A stretch of 9,299 nucleotides of DNA from contig SHZG01000092.1 in the NCBI GenBank assembly GCA_009692395.1, positions 1 through 9,299 of the forward strand, given 5' to 3'. A program made the translations under genes and the position numbers. The number at the start of each line of letters is the position of its first letter. The stretch's first letter is position 1. The DNA comes from Methylococcales bacterium (GTDB taxonomy: Bacteria; Pseudomonadota; Gammaproteobacteria; Methylococcales; Methylomonadaceae). The notes beneath the pieces were generated by a model. It had not been told where the DNA came from, searched no databases, and saw only the letters and a program-made list of their open reading frames with translations. Positions 1 through 6,509 of this stretch are shown in pieces.

Positions 1-148
1 CTTGCGGACATGGATCAAACGACTCAATCGCAAGACCATTTGCTTCTCAAAACTAGAGTTGATGCACGACACCGTCATCGGTTTGCTTATCAACAAGGTC
101 GAATTCGGGCGCGATATTTATTCATAATTACAGATTTAACCCACTACC
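1..148 (+). mobile_element. IS1-family insertion sequence, right end (partial)
   Basis: This is the right-hand end of an IS1-family element; the rest lies upstream of the window. It holds the transposase C-terminus (frame 2, stop at 125-127) followed by a terminal inverted repeat at 130-148. The repeat is the exact reverse complement, over 19 bp, of the left end at 9153-9171 (GGTAGTGGGTTAAATCTGT). The stop lying only 2 bp before the repeat is compact, as in IS1. The element lies inside a palindromic repeat whose right half resumes at 149. IS1 elements usually duplicate 8-9 bp of target, so the predicted duplication begins attatttt at 149, but the other copy is outside the window. Confidence 0.85.
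2..127 (+). CDS. IS1-family transposase, C-terminal fragment
   Basis: Frame 2 from the window edge encodes 41 residues beginning LRTWIKRLNRKTICFSK and ending in a TAA at 125-127. It matches the C-terminus of IS1 InsB in pattern: LR..(I/L)xRLxRKxxxFSK, then HDxVIG (here HDTVIG). In IS1 the DDE-type transposase is normally made by a -1 frameshift joining InsA and InsB; only the end of the second part is visible here. The family assignment is from remembered IS1 sequence. The overlapping frame-1 reading at 10-234 runs through the inverted repeat and the neighbouring palindrome and is not a gene. Confidence 0.85.
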   Translation: MRTWIKRLNRKTICFSKLELMHDTVIGLLINKVEFGRDIYS

Positions 149-218
149 ATTATTTTTTAGTCTTTTTCGTGCTTTTCGTGTCTTTCGTGGACAAAAATGT
201 TCTTGTGCGTAACATCAG
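149..218 (+). repeat. Palindromic MITE-like element, copy 1 (right half only)
   Basis: This is the right arm of the same element seen complete at 2581-2752 and 8953-9133. It has the T-rich entry, the tandem CGTGCTTTT/CGTGTCTTT/CGTGG units and the end sequence GTAACATCAG. Its left arm is missing because the IS1-family element ends at 148, at the position of the central spacer. The orientation matches the other two copies. The left arm should lie on the far side of the IS, outside this window. Confidence 0.75.
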
Positions 219-241
219 GTTATACGTTGAATAAATAGGCA

Positions 242-874
242 CTAATCAAACTTCACGCCTAATCCACCTAGCCCACAATAGCCTTGTGGATTTTTCGCTA
301 GATATTGTTGGTGATAATCTTCTGCATAATAAAACACCCCGACAGGTTTAATGTCGGTGGTGATGTCTTTAAAACCCAGTTGAGTGAGGCGTTGTTGGTA
401 ATGGTCTTTTGATGCTAACGCCGCCTCGAGTTGTGTTGAACTGGTGGTGTAGATGGCGGATCGGTATTGTGTGCCGATGTCGTTACCTTGCTGCATTCCT
501 TGGGTGGGGTTGTGGCATTCCCAGAACAGTTGCAGTAATTCTTCATAAGTAGTGAAGGCGGGGTCATAAATGACACTAACGACTTCGTTATGCCCAGTTT
601 GTCCTGTGCAGACTTCGTCATAACTGGGATTGGGAGTGTAGCCATCGCTGTAACCGACAGCGGTGCTGATAATATGGGGATATTGCCAGAATTTTCGTTC
701 CGCGCCCCAAAAACAACCGAGACCGAAAAAGGCTAGCTGTAAATGAGCGGGGAACGGCGGTGCAATCGGCTGACCTGTCACAAAATGGCGGTTGCTAATG
801 GGCATGGGAGTGAGTCTGCCTTGTAATGCGTCGGCAGGGTTGGGTAAAACGAGCTTTTTTGATGAAAAAATCAT
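242..874 (-). CDS. msrA: Peptide-methionine (S)-S-oxide reductase MsrA
   Basis: Cytoplasmic repair enzyme that reduces the S-epimer of methionine sulfoxide in proteins and free methionine, recycled by thioredoxin. The 210-residue product carries the catalytic motif GCFWG (residues 53-57, Cys54), then GYSDGYTPNPSY, GHNEVV, the GTQYRSAIY stretch near 134-142, YYAEDYHQQY and a C-terminal GYCGLGG with candidate resolving Cys200. The start at 874 is chosen because MIFSSKKLVLP...GR.TPMP matches the usual MsrA N-terminus. The frame stays open to 1000, but that extension is antisense to hslO and unlike the family. I see no strong Shine-Dalgarno site. The second C-terminal cysteine of E. coli MsrA is absent (GLGVKFD ends the protein), and Cys120 stands where many homologues have Asn. 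The gene is divergent from hslO, 49 bp away. Confidence 0.95.
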   Translation of the reverse strand: MIFSSKKLVLPNPADALQGRLTPMPISNRHFVTGQPIAPPFPAHLQLAFFGLGCFWGAERKFWQYPHIISTAVGYSDGYTPNPSYDEVCTGQTGHNEVVSVIYDPAFTTYEELLQLFWECHNPTQGMQQGNDIGTQYRSAIYTTSSTQLEAALASKDHYQQRLTQLGFKDITTDIKPVGVFYYAEDYHQQYLAKNPQGYCGLGGLGVKFD

Positions 875-923
875 GGCGTATGGTATGTTAGAAAACAAAG
901 AACATATTCTTAACGGGAACACG
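875..923. promoter_or_regulatory. Shared divergent control region of msrA and hslO
   Basis: These 49 bp lie between the two start codons, so promoter elements of both genes must be here or overlap the coding ends. At 898-911 is an interrupted palindrome, AAGAA-CATA-TTCTT, a possible operator centred between the genes. I could not place convincing -35/-10 pairs. That this region regulates both genes follows from the geometry; the operator is inference only. Confidence 0.3.
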
Positions 924-1793
924 ATGATAGAGCAAGAGTTTTTACGACGATTTTTATTTGAAGGGGTGGGTGTGCGTGGTGAATGGGTGAATTTAACCAC
1001 CAGTTGGCAAGCGGCGAAACAGCATCAACACTTATCTACGGTGGAACAGCAGTTGTTGGGGCAAGCGTTGGTGGCGGTAGTGATGTTGTCCGCAACCATT
1101 AAGTTTAAAGGTTCTATGATTCTGCAAGCGCAAGGCGATGGCACTATAACGACGCTGGTGGCGCAGTCTACCGATGAGCGCAAAATGCGCGGTTTGGTTA
1201 GAAGCCGTGGTGAAGTTGTTGCGGGTTCTTTAGAATCCATGTTTGGGCAGGGCAGGTTGGTATTAACCGTTGATTCGGGTAATGCTAAGCCCTATCAAGG
1301 TATCGTGCCATTACAAGGCGAACACTTAGCGACGGTGTTAGAAAGTTATTTTGAGCAATCGGAGCAGTTGAATACGCGGTTGTGGTTGTTTGCTAATGCC
1401 ACGCACGCGGCGGGTTTGTTGTTGCAAGAGTTACCCGCACAAGACGGTGATGAAGCTGATTGGCAACGCATTGAGATGTTGGCTAATACGATTACTGAAG
1501 CTGAATTGTTAGAATTGGACTGTGAAACCTTGTTATATCGTTTATTTCATGAAGAAAAAGTCCGCTTATTTGATGCGGAAGCCGTTGAATTTGAATGCAG
1601 TTGTTCACGGCAAAAAATAGAGAAAACGTTACGCGCAATGGGCAAGGAAGAGCTAGAAGACATACTGAAAGAGCGCGGTAGTATTGAGGTTATTTGTGAA
1701 TTTTGTAGTGAACATTATCAGTTTGATAAGGTGGATGTAGAAACCTTTTTATTGGCAGAGGGTGTAAATCATGACTCAGCAACCGTGCATTAA
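924..1793 (+). CDS. hslO: Redox-regulated chaperone Hsp33
   Basis: Cytoplasmic holdase chaperone that binds unfolding proteins when oxidised. The 289-residue product has the family order: N-terminal MIEQEFLRRFLFE, LLGQALVAVVMLSATIKF near 44-61, QGDGTITTLVA, RGLVRSRGEV, PYQGIVPLQGE, SEQLNTRLWLF, LLLQELP, and LYRLFHEE. The zinc/redox switch is the C-terminal C-X-C (Cys225, Cys227) and C-X-X-C (Cys258, Cys261), all four present. The start at 924 aligns with E. coli Hsp33 in distance to the (R/Y)(F/Y)LFE motif; the frame is open further upstream, to 792, only because it runs antisense through msrA. Length is near the 292-294 residues usual in enterics. It is divergent from msrA, and its last 23 bp overlap the next lipoprotein gene, suggesting translational coupling. 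Confidence 0.96.
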   Translation: MIEQEFLRRFLFEGVGVRGEWVNLTTSWQAAKQHQHLSTVEQQLLGQALVAVVMLSATIKFKGSMILQAQGDGTITTLVAQSTDERKMRGLVRSRGEVVAGSLESMFGQGRLVLTVDSGNAKPYQGIVPLQGEHLATVLESYFEQSEQLNTRLWLFANATHAAGLLLQELPAQDGDEADWQRIEMLANTITEAELLELDCETLLYRLFHEEKVRLFDAEAVEFECSCSRQKIEKTLRAMGKEELEDILKERGSIEVICEFCSEHYQFDKVDVETFLLAEGVNHDSATVH

Positions 1794-2556
1794 AAAAACC
1801 ATTAACCGCCCACTGCGACTGCTGGGGTTGCTGATAATGGTGCTGTCATTATCAGGCTGTATGTATTGGGTACACGCCTATCAAACCTACTTGCAGATGG
1901 ATGAATTTAACAGCTACTTTAGTTTTAGCGTCACACCCGCAGGCGATTTCACGTTGAATTTTAAAGAGCCGATTCTATTTAGTGAGGATTTTGTGTCCTT
2001 ATCCAAACTCTATGCCAGTGAAGATACTGTGACGCCAGAGGGTAGACGCTGGCGGTATTGGTTTCGTAAATTAGATGCTAACAATAAGATTATTAAGCCC
2101 GAAATTAAATTTTATTCGGATTTGTATTTTAATCAGGAAAAGAAAATAACCGCGTGGTCATTTTCAAAACTGTTTTTACAAATCGCGCCGCAAAAGTTTT
2201 TGGAAGCCTCGTTGCGAGCCATCGGTGGCGGTAAAATTGACAAAGAAAAAAGACAACTCCGCGCTAACCCCGAAGGGCTAGAAAAAATTGCCGATGCGTT
2301 ACCCAAAAAAGCGGCTGTTGTCGCGCAATTGGGTGAACCCTTAAGTATCGTCAATGAGCCTGATAAAGAAATATATGTATACCGTTTTCTACTAGAAACA
2401 CCGCTGGTTGAAAAAGGCTATGAAGACCGCGTTTTTAATGATGTCAACATTACCTTTGATAAAAACACTCAAGATTTAATTCGTATGAAAGGTCGTTTTG
2501 CAGGGCTGAAAGCGTCGATTAATTATCGAAAATTGCAGGAAAATCCAGCTGAATAG
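1771..2556 (+). CDS. Predicted outer-membrane lipoprotein of unknown function, coupled to hslO
   Basis: I do not recognise this 261-residue protein. It starts with a basic n-region and a hydrophobic stretch (LLGLLIMVLSLSGC) ending in a clear lipobox L27-S28-G29-C30, so it should be cleaved by signal peptidase II and lipidated at Cys30. Met at +2 rather than Asp favours outer-membrane sorting. The rest is soluble and rich in Lys and aromatic residues. Around 183-207, VAQLGEP followed by a YVYRF strand recalls the BamE/SmpA-like pattern, but this is a weak resemblance. The start ATG lies 23 bp before the hslO stop, with an AGAGGG-type ribosome site just upstream, so it is probably co-translated with hslO. 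No terminator follows directly; the palindromic element begins 24 bp after the stop. Confidence 0.8.
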   Translation: MTQQPCIKKTINRPLRLLGLLIMVLSLSGCMYWVHAYQTYLQMDEFNSYFSFSVTPAGDFTLNFKEPILFSEDFVSLSKLYASEDTVTPEGRRWRYWFRKLDANNKIIKPEIKFYSDLYFNQEKKITAWSFSKLFLQIAPQKFLEASLRAIGGGKIDKEKRQLRANPEGLEKIADALPKKAAVVAQLGEPLSIVNEPDKEIYVYRFLLETPLVEKGYEDRVFNDVNITFDKNTQDLIRMKGRFAGLKASINYRKLQENPAE

Positions 2557-2580
2557 CGGTTTTCATCGGTTTTTAATGGT

Positions 2581-2752
2581 AGCTGATGTTACGCATGGAA
2601 AAGTAATAGTCCACGCAAAGCACGAAAGGCACGAAAAAATCAAAGCGAATTTGTCTTGTCTACGCGTTAAATAATACACATGTATTTTTTAGTCTTTTTC
2701 GTGCTTTTCGTGTCTTTCGTGGACAACAATGTTCTTGTATGTAACATCAGCT
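2581..2752 (+). repeat. Palindromic MITE-like element, copy 2 (complete)
   Basis: A 172-bp element bounded by perfect 12-bp inverted ends, AGCTGATGTTAC at 2581-2592 and its complement at 2741-2752. Further in, each arm carries GTCCACG followed by tandem 9-bp CACGAAARR units (about 2609-2640 left, 2685-2724 right), so the arms can pair imperfectly over roughly 60 bp. The centre is a short A/T-rich spacer (TTAAATAATACACA). It encodes nothing credible. A TA dinucleotide lies at or near each edge, compatible with TA-target insertion as in Tc1/IS630-type MITEs, but not proven. As RNA it would form a long hairpin between the lipoprotein gene and ssb. Confidence 0.8.
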
Positions 2753-2759
2753 TATAATA
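2732..2759 (+). promoter_or_regulatory. Candidate ssb promoter at the edge of repeat copy 2
   Basis: A perfect TATAAT lies at 2754-2759, immediately outside the palindromic element and 73 bp before the ssb start. Sixteen bases upstream, inside the element, is TTCTTG (2732-2737), a poor match to TTGACA. The -10 is good and the -35 weak, so this is a tentative call. Confidence 0.3.
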
Positions 2760-2832
2760 TTACACTGTAACACTCGCCATATTCGCCTTGTTCTGTGTTG
2801 ATGTAAGCGAAAAATAAACTGTTAGGAGAATA

Positions 2833-3333
2833 ATGATGCTAAATAAAGTGACGTTAATTGGACGATTAGGCGCAGATCCTGAGGTTCGTTATATGCCCAG
2901 CGGCGGTGCGGTCGCTAATATCAGTCTAGCCACTAATTTTAGATGGAAAGACAAACAAACAGGGGAAAAAAAGGAGTCCACTGAATGGCATCGCGTGGTT
3001 TTTTTTAATCGCTTAGCGGAAATAGTCGGCGAATATCTGAAAACAGGCGGGCAGGTTTATATCGAAGGACGGTTAAAAACCCGCAAATGGCAAGATCAAA
3101 ACGGGCATGATCGTTATTCAACTGAGATTATTGCCACAGAAATGCAGATGTTAGATAGTCGCAGTGGTGGGACTAGCCATTTTGGTGACACTCAGCTGCC
3201 AGCTAATACTGAATCTGCCGCGCCATCGGTATTGTCACCTCAACAGCCCACGCAAGTGCGTCACAGCAGTGCTATGCGGCCATCACCACCACCGCAAACT
3301 TATGACGATTTTGATGACGATATACCGTTCTAA
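2833..3333 (+). CDS. ssb: Single-stranded DNA-binding protein
   Basis: Binds and protects single-stranded DNA in replication, recombination and repair, and recruits partners through its acidic tail. The 166-residue protein has the OB fold at about 1-110 (NKVTLIGRLGADPEVRY, FRWKDK, TEWHRVVFF, EYLKTGGQVYIEGRL, TRKWQDQNG), with Trp38, Trp52 and Trp86 at positions equivalent to the DNA-stacking tryptophans of E. coli SSB. A Gln/Pro/Ser-rich linker follows, and the protein ends in DDFDDDIPF, the canonical interaction tip. An AGGAG ribosome site at 2824-2828 precedes two adjacent ATGs; 2836 has the better spacing, so the true start may be one codon later. It follows the palindromic element with no partner gene upstream and is followed after 43 bp by a TPR lipoprotein gene. 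Confidence 0.97.
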   Translation: MMLNKVTLIGRLGADPEVRYMPSGGAVANISLATNFRWKDKQTGEKKESTEWHRVVFFNRLAEIVGEYLKTGGQVYIEGRLKTRKWQDQNGHDRYSTEIIATEMQMLDSRSGGTSHFGDTQLPANTESAAPSVLSPQQPTQVRHSSAMRPSPPPQTYDDFDDDIPF

Positions 3334-3376
3334 TTCGCGTAATGAGTCGCACTAAATAATAAACCAACCAAACTGT

Positions 3377-4171
3377 ATGCCCATGCCAATGAAACGTCTT
3401 TTTTTACTTTGTTCACTCCCTGTTGTACTGACAGGGTGTGCTGAATTTTATGATTCTCAACCACCCGCCCCTGTGTATGGTAACGGCACACCGCTTTATG
3501 GCAATACGCCCTTGCCTCAAGAAAAGCCTACGCCAATTATCGACCCCTCTAAAAATGGCACAGATACAGTAAAAACCGCGCCACTCAAAGGCGGTGAGTC
3601 AACAACGTCCCCTAGAATATTAACACCTGAAACATTACCCTCAGGGCAGTCTATTTTAACGCTCGCACAAGAACAAGAGCTGGCTGCGTTGCAACAAAAA
3701 CCGTTTTTATCTGACCTTAATATTGAGCAAGAGCTAACACCAAAGCCTAAACCTGTACCTGTAACCATAGTAGAGCCTGTCATAGAGCCACCTATTGAAC
3801 CAGAAGTTGTTAATAAACCAAGCAGTTTTGAACCCTTGCAAGCCTTTACGCCGATGTCTCCTGTCGTCAATACCTTAGTATTGGCAGCTAATGAAGACAA
3901 CCAAAAAGGCAATGTTGAATCGGCAACCACCACACTAGAACGTGCCAGTCGAATAGAGCCGCGCAATGCAACCCTGTATTATAAATTGGCATTATTAAAG
4001 CTCAAATCAAATCCTAGTCAGGCAGAAAATTTAGCAAAAAAATCCGCACAACTAGCGGCTAATGATGCGTCACTTAAAAAACACAGTTGGTTATTAGTGG
4101 CGAAAGCGCGTGAAATGCAAAACAACTTTGACGGTGCTAAAGAGGCGCGCGAGAGAGCCAATAAATTTTAG
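3377..4171 (+). CDS. TPR-containing lipoprotein
   Basis: A 264-residue predicted lipoprotein with signal peptide MKRLFLLCSLPVVLTGC and lipobox L18-T19-G20-C21. Residues 22-160 are a low-complexity Pro/Thr/Glu-rich stalk (KPKPVPV, EPVIEPPIEPEVV) likely to span periplasmic space. Residues about 161-264 form tetratricopeptide-like helices: LVLAANEDNQKGNVESATTTLERASRIEPRNATLYYKLALLKL, then QAENLAKKSAQLA, then a third half-repeat ending AKEARERANKF. Proteins with this C-terminal pattern (LERAxRIEPRNAxL) are common and uncharacterised in gammaproteobacteria; the domain suggests protein-protein contacts at the envelope. Three in-frame ATGs (3377, 3383, 3389) precede the signal peptide and none has a clear ribosome site, so the start is uncertain by four residues. 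Nothing here shows that it shares a function with ssb upstream. Confidence 0.85.
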   Translation: MPMPMKRLFLLCSLPVVLTGCAEFYDSQPPAPVYGNGTPLYGNTPLPQEKPTPIIDPSKNGTDTVKTAPLKGGESTTSPRILTPETLPSGQSILTLAQEQELAALQQKPFLSDLNIEQELTPKPKPVPVTIVEPVIEPPIEPEVVNKPSSFEPLQAFTPMSPVVNTLVLAANEDNQKGNVESATTTLERASRIEPRNATLYYKLALLKLKSNPSQAENLAKKSAQLAANDASLKKHSWLLVAKAREMQNNFDGAKEARERANKF

Positions 4172-4180
4172 TCAATACGC

Positions 4181-4208
4181 AGGCGTACAAACCTCGGTTT
4201 GCACGCCT
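4181..4208 (+). terminator. Stem-loop after TPR lipoprotein gene
   Basis: AGGCGT-A-CAAAC, loop CCTCGG, GTTTG-C-ACGCCT forms an 11-bp stem with one A/C mismatch, starting 9 bp after the stop codon. There is no U-run after it, so intrinsic termination would be weak; it could instead be an mRNA 3' stabiliser or processing site before prmB. Confidence 0.4.
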
Positions 4209-4254
4209 CAACAGTATTTCACCGTGCAACCATCACCAACCCTAAACTAAAGAT

Positions 4255-5208
4255 ATGAAAACTACACCCTCCGATATTTCAACCACGTTATCAAGTATTC
4301 GCGATTATATTCGCTGGGCTGCCAGTGAATTTACCGCTGCGCAAATTTGTTTTGGTCATGGCACAGAAACCGCGCTTGATGAAGCCGCCGCGCTGGTGTT
4401 ACATACGGTTCATCAACCTTATAACCTCAGTGAATTTTATCTAGCATCGGTATTAACGCCAACCGAACGGTTAGCGATTATTGATATCGTACAGCGTCGT
4501 ATTGAGCAACGCATTCCCGCTGCTTATTTAACGCATGAAGCCATTTTTGCAGGCTTATCTTTTTATGTCGATGAGCGCGTCTTAGTGCCACGTTCACCAA
4601 TTGCTGAATTGATTGAACAACGCTTCGCGCCGTGGGTAGAAGAAGAAAACGTGGTGCGGATTTTAGACTTATGTACAGGTAGCGCGTGTATCGCCATTGC
4701 CTGTGCGTATGCGTTTCGCCACGCACTGGTGGATGCAGTGGACTTATCCGAAGACGCGCTTAATGTCGCAGAAATCAATGTTGAAAAACATCTTATGGAT
4801 GATTCAGTCACCCTGTATCACTCGGATTTATTTCAACAACTGCCGAAAACTCGCTACGACATTATTGTCAGCAACCCGCCTTATGTTGCTATTGATGAAT
4901 GGGAATCTTTACCCGATGAATTTCATACTGAACCTGAAATGGGCTTTACAGGCGGCGAGTCTGGCTTAGATTTAGTGTTGCGAATTTTAGTCGATGCCAA
5001 TGATTACTTAGCAGAGCAGGGCATTTTAGTCATTGAAGTCGGTAGCAGTGCTGAAACTTTACAAGCACTGTTCCCTGACCTGCCTTTTTGTTGGTTGGAT
5101 TTTCAACGTGGCGGCGACGGCATATTTTTACTCACTGCTGCACAAGTACAGCAATATCACGAATTATTGACCACAGCTTTGGGGACGTTATGTCTGGAAA
5201 CACAATAG
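4255..5208 (+). CDS. prmB: 50S ribosomal protein L3 N5-glutamine methyltransferase PrmB
   Basis: SAM-dependent enzyme that methylates the side-chain amide of a glutamine in ribosomal protein L3. The 317-residue product has an N-terminal helical region, then LVPRSPIAELIEQRF (110-124), which favours PrmB over the release-factor enzyme PrmC. The SAM-binding motif DLCTGSACIAIACA is at 138-151, the acidic VDLSEDAL at 162-169, and the catalytic NPPY (207-210) binds the glutamine amide. The following EW.SLP.E...EP..GFTGGESGLDLVLRIL is typical of the family. The ribosome site is weak (TAAAG). The 3' end overlaps aroC by 19 bp, and the order prmB-aroC is the same as in E. coli, so the two are probably one operon. 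Confidence 0.95.
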   Translation: MKTTPSDISTTLSSIRDYIRWAASEFTAAQICFGHGTETALDEAAALVLHTVHQPYNLSEFYLASVLTPTERLAIIDIVQRRIEQRIPAAYLTHEAIFAGLSFYVDERVLVPRSPIAELIEQRFAPWVEEENVVRILDLCTGSACIAIACAYAFRHALVDAVDLSEDALNVAEINVEKHLMDDSVTLYHSDLFQQLPKTRYDIIVSNPPYVAIDEWESLPDEFHTEPEMGFTGGESGLDLVLRILVDANDYLAEQGILVIEVGSSAETLQALFPDLPFCWLDFQRGGDGIFLLTAAQVQQYHELLTTALGTLCLETQ

Positions 5209-6278
5209 GAAAATTATTTACCGTGACTTCATTTGGTGAAAGTCACGGCGCGGCTATCGGTTGTATTATTGACGGTTGCCCTGCGGGAATGTCATTGACA
5301 GAAGCCGATATACAAGGCGATTTAGACCGTCGCAAACCTGGCACATCACGCCATACCACGCAACGCCGTGAAGCCGATGAAGTGCGCATTTTATCAGGTG
5401 TATTTGAAGGCAAAACCACAGGTACACCGATTGGTTTACTGATAGAAAATACCGACCAGCGTTCTAAAGATTATTCCAAAATCGCCGATACGTTTCGGCC
5501 AGGCCACGCCGATTACACCTACCACCAAAAATACGGCTTTCGTGATTATCGCGGCGGTGGTCGTTCATCGGCGCGTGAAACGGCTATGCGCGTTGCCGCT
5601 GGTGCAATTGCTAAAAAATATCTGTTTGAGCAAGTGGGGATTGAAATTCGCGGTTATTTATCGGAATTAGGCCCAATTAAAATCGACAAACTGGATTGGT
5701 CAGTCGTAGAAACCAACCCGTTTTTCTGTCCAGACATTGATAAAGTGCCTGAAATGGAAACCTATATGGATGCTTTGCGTAAAGAAGGTAATTCAATTGG
5801 TGCGCGGATTGAAGTGGTTGCGACTAACGTTCCTGCTGGTTTAGGTGCGCCTATTTTTGATCGTTTGGATGCTGAATTAGCCTACGCCTTAATGAGCATT
5901 AACGCCGTTAAAGGCGTAGAAATCGGTGATGGTTTTGCCTGCATCAACAGTAAAGGCACGGATTTTCGTGATGAAATAACCCCCGAAGGTTTTTTAAGCA
6001 ACCACGCAGGCGGTATTTTAGGCGGCATTTCCAGCGGTCAAAACATCACTGCCAGCATTGCCTTAAAACCAACGTCCAGCTTACGTTTAGCAGGTCGCAG
6101 TATTAACGCTAACGGTGAAGCCATTGAAGTTATTACCGAAGGTCGTCATGATCCCTGCGTCGGCATCCGCGCCACCCCAATTGCCGAAGCGATGATGGCG
6201 ATTGTGTTAATGGATCACTACCTACGGCATCGGGCGCAAAATGCGGGTGTTAATACGGGCTTACCGACTTTGCGCTAA
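5190..6278 (+). CDS. aroC: Chorismate synthase
   Basis: Catalyses the seventh and last shikimate-pathway step, turning 5-enolpyruvylshikimate 3-phosphate into chorismate with reduced FMN; cytoplasmic. The 362-residue product is close to the E. coli length and begins MSGNTIGKLFTVTSFGESHG, with active-site His19. RPGHADYTY (103-111) contains the second catalytic-type His106, and RGGGRSSARETA (121-132) is the chorismate synthase signature. SGGILGGISSG-like and GRHDPC motifs near the C-terminus are also present (here HAGGILGGISSGQ and GRHDPCVGIR). The start at 5190 is set by the conserved N-terminus and a GGGGA ribosome site at 5181-5185; the frame is open back to 5088 inside prmB. Overlap with prmB implies translational coupling. 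Confidence 0.98.
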   Translation: MSGNTIGKLFTVTSFGESHGAAIGCIIDGCPAGMSLTEADIQGDLDRRKPGTSRHTTQRREADEVRILSGVFEGKTTGTPIGLLIENTDQRSKDYSKIADTFRPGHADYTYHQKYGFRDYRGGGRSSARETAMRVAAGAIAKKYLFEQVGIEIRGYLSELGPIKIDKLDWSVVETNPFFCPDIDKVPEMETYMDALRKEGNSIGARIEVVATNVPAGLGAPIFDRLDAELAYALMSINAVKGVEIGDGFACINSKGTDFRDEITPEGFLSNHAGGILGGISSGQNITASIALKPTSSLRLAGRSINANGEAIEVITEGRHDPCVGIRATPIAEAMMAIVLMDHYLRHRAQNAGVNTGLPTLR

Positions 6279-6299
6279 GCCGTTTACAGTAAAAGGTTA

Positions 6300-6350
6300 G
6301 GTTACTAAAAAGTGACAACTCAGCCTGGCAAAGCTGAAAAGTAAGTAACC
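6300..6350 (+). repeat. Inverted repeat / stem-loop downstream of aroC
   Basis: GGTTACT (6300-6306) pairs with AGTAACC (6344-6350), and inside it TCAGC/GCTGA encloses an 8-base loop. It begins 21 bp after the aroC stop and has no U-run. It could be a weak transcript end or the edge of an insertion; neither is proven. Confidence 0.35.
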
Positions 6351-6351
6351 A

Positions 6352-6423
6352 GTATGGAGTGCAACGAAATACGGGGTATTTATAAATCATGTTGTTATTC
6401 CCGAATTCCGCAAAGCTCCATGC
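6352..6423. repeat. REP-like inverted repeat upstream of the GIY-YIG locus
   Basis: Two related half-sites face each other over 72 bp. The left half begins GTATGGAGTGCAACGAAAT and the right, read on the minus strand, begins GCATGGAGCTTTGCGGAAT; both end in a G-rich CGGG-type block. The spacer is A/T rich (TATTTATAAATCATG). A third related half-site lies after the accessory gene at 7667-7688. I recall ATGGAGC-N-GCGGAAT-type repeats from many proteobacteria, but cannot verify the family. Confidence 0.5.
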
Positions 6424-6497
6424 TCCCTCGGTGTCTTTGTGCGAACGTTAGCTAAATAAGCAACGAGTGCAACTCAATATAGAAAACCACCGAGTTA
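6424..6497. other. A/T-rich leader between the repeat and the GIY-YIG gene
   Basis: No ORF is convincing here. A 7-bp inverted pair, CTCGGTG at 6427-6433 and CACCGAG at 6488-6494, encloses most of it, and GAGTGCAAC inside it repeats a sequence found in the REP-like left arm. I could not place a credible promoter. Confidence 0.25.
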
Positions 6498-6509
6498 ATG
6501 GAAGTTCGA

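Noticed and set aside
10..234. A 74-residue open frame at the window start
   Set aside because: It runs out of frame through the IS1 transposase end, its inverted repeat and a palindromic repeat; the LFVLFVSFV stretch is just translated repeat.
792..923. N-terminal extension of Hsp33
   Set aside because: It is antisense to msrA, and the family N-terminus (xxFLFE) is already complete from 924.
875..1000. N-terminal extension of MsrA to 252 residues
   Set aside because: It is antisense to the start of hslO, and the extra residues do not resemble MsrA, whose usual N-terminus fits a start at 874.
2605..2724. CRISPR-like short repeats (CACGAAARR units)
   Set aside because: The units are 9 bp, contiguous, have no unique spacers and lie in opposed arms of a palindrome.
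3517..3966. 149-residue reverse-strand frame
   Set aside because: Shadow of the low-complexity Pro/Thr-rich part of the TPR lipoprotein; no domain, no ribosome site, no neighbours on that strand.
6279..6497. Integron attC-like site, suggested by GAACGTTAGC and nearby inverted repeats
   Set aside because: No paired RYYYAAC/GTTRRRY core boxes with the right spacing are visible, and there is no integrase.
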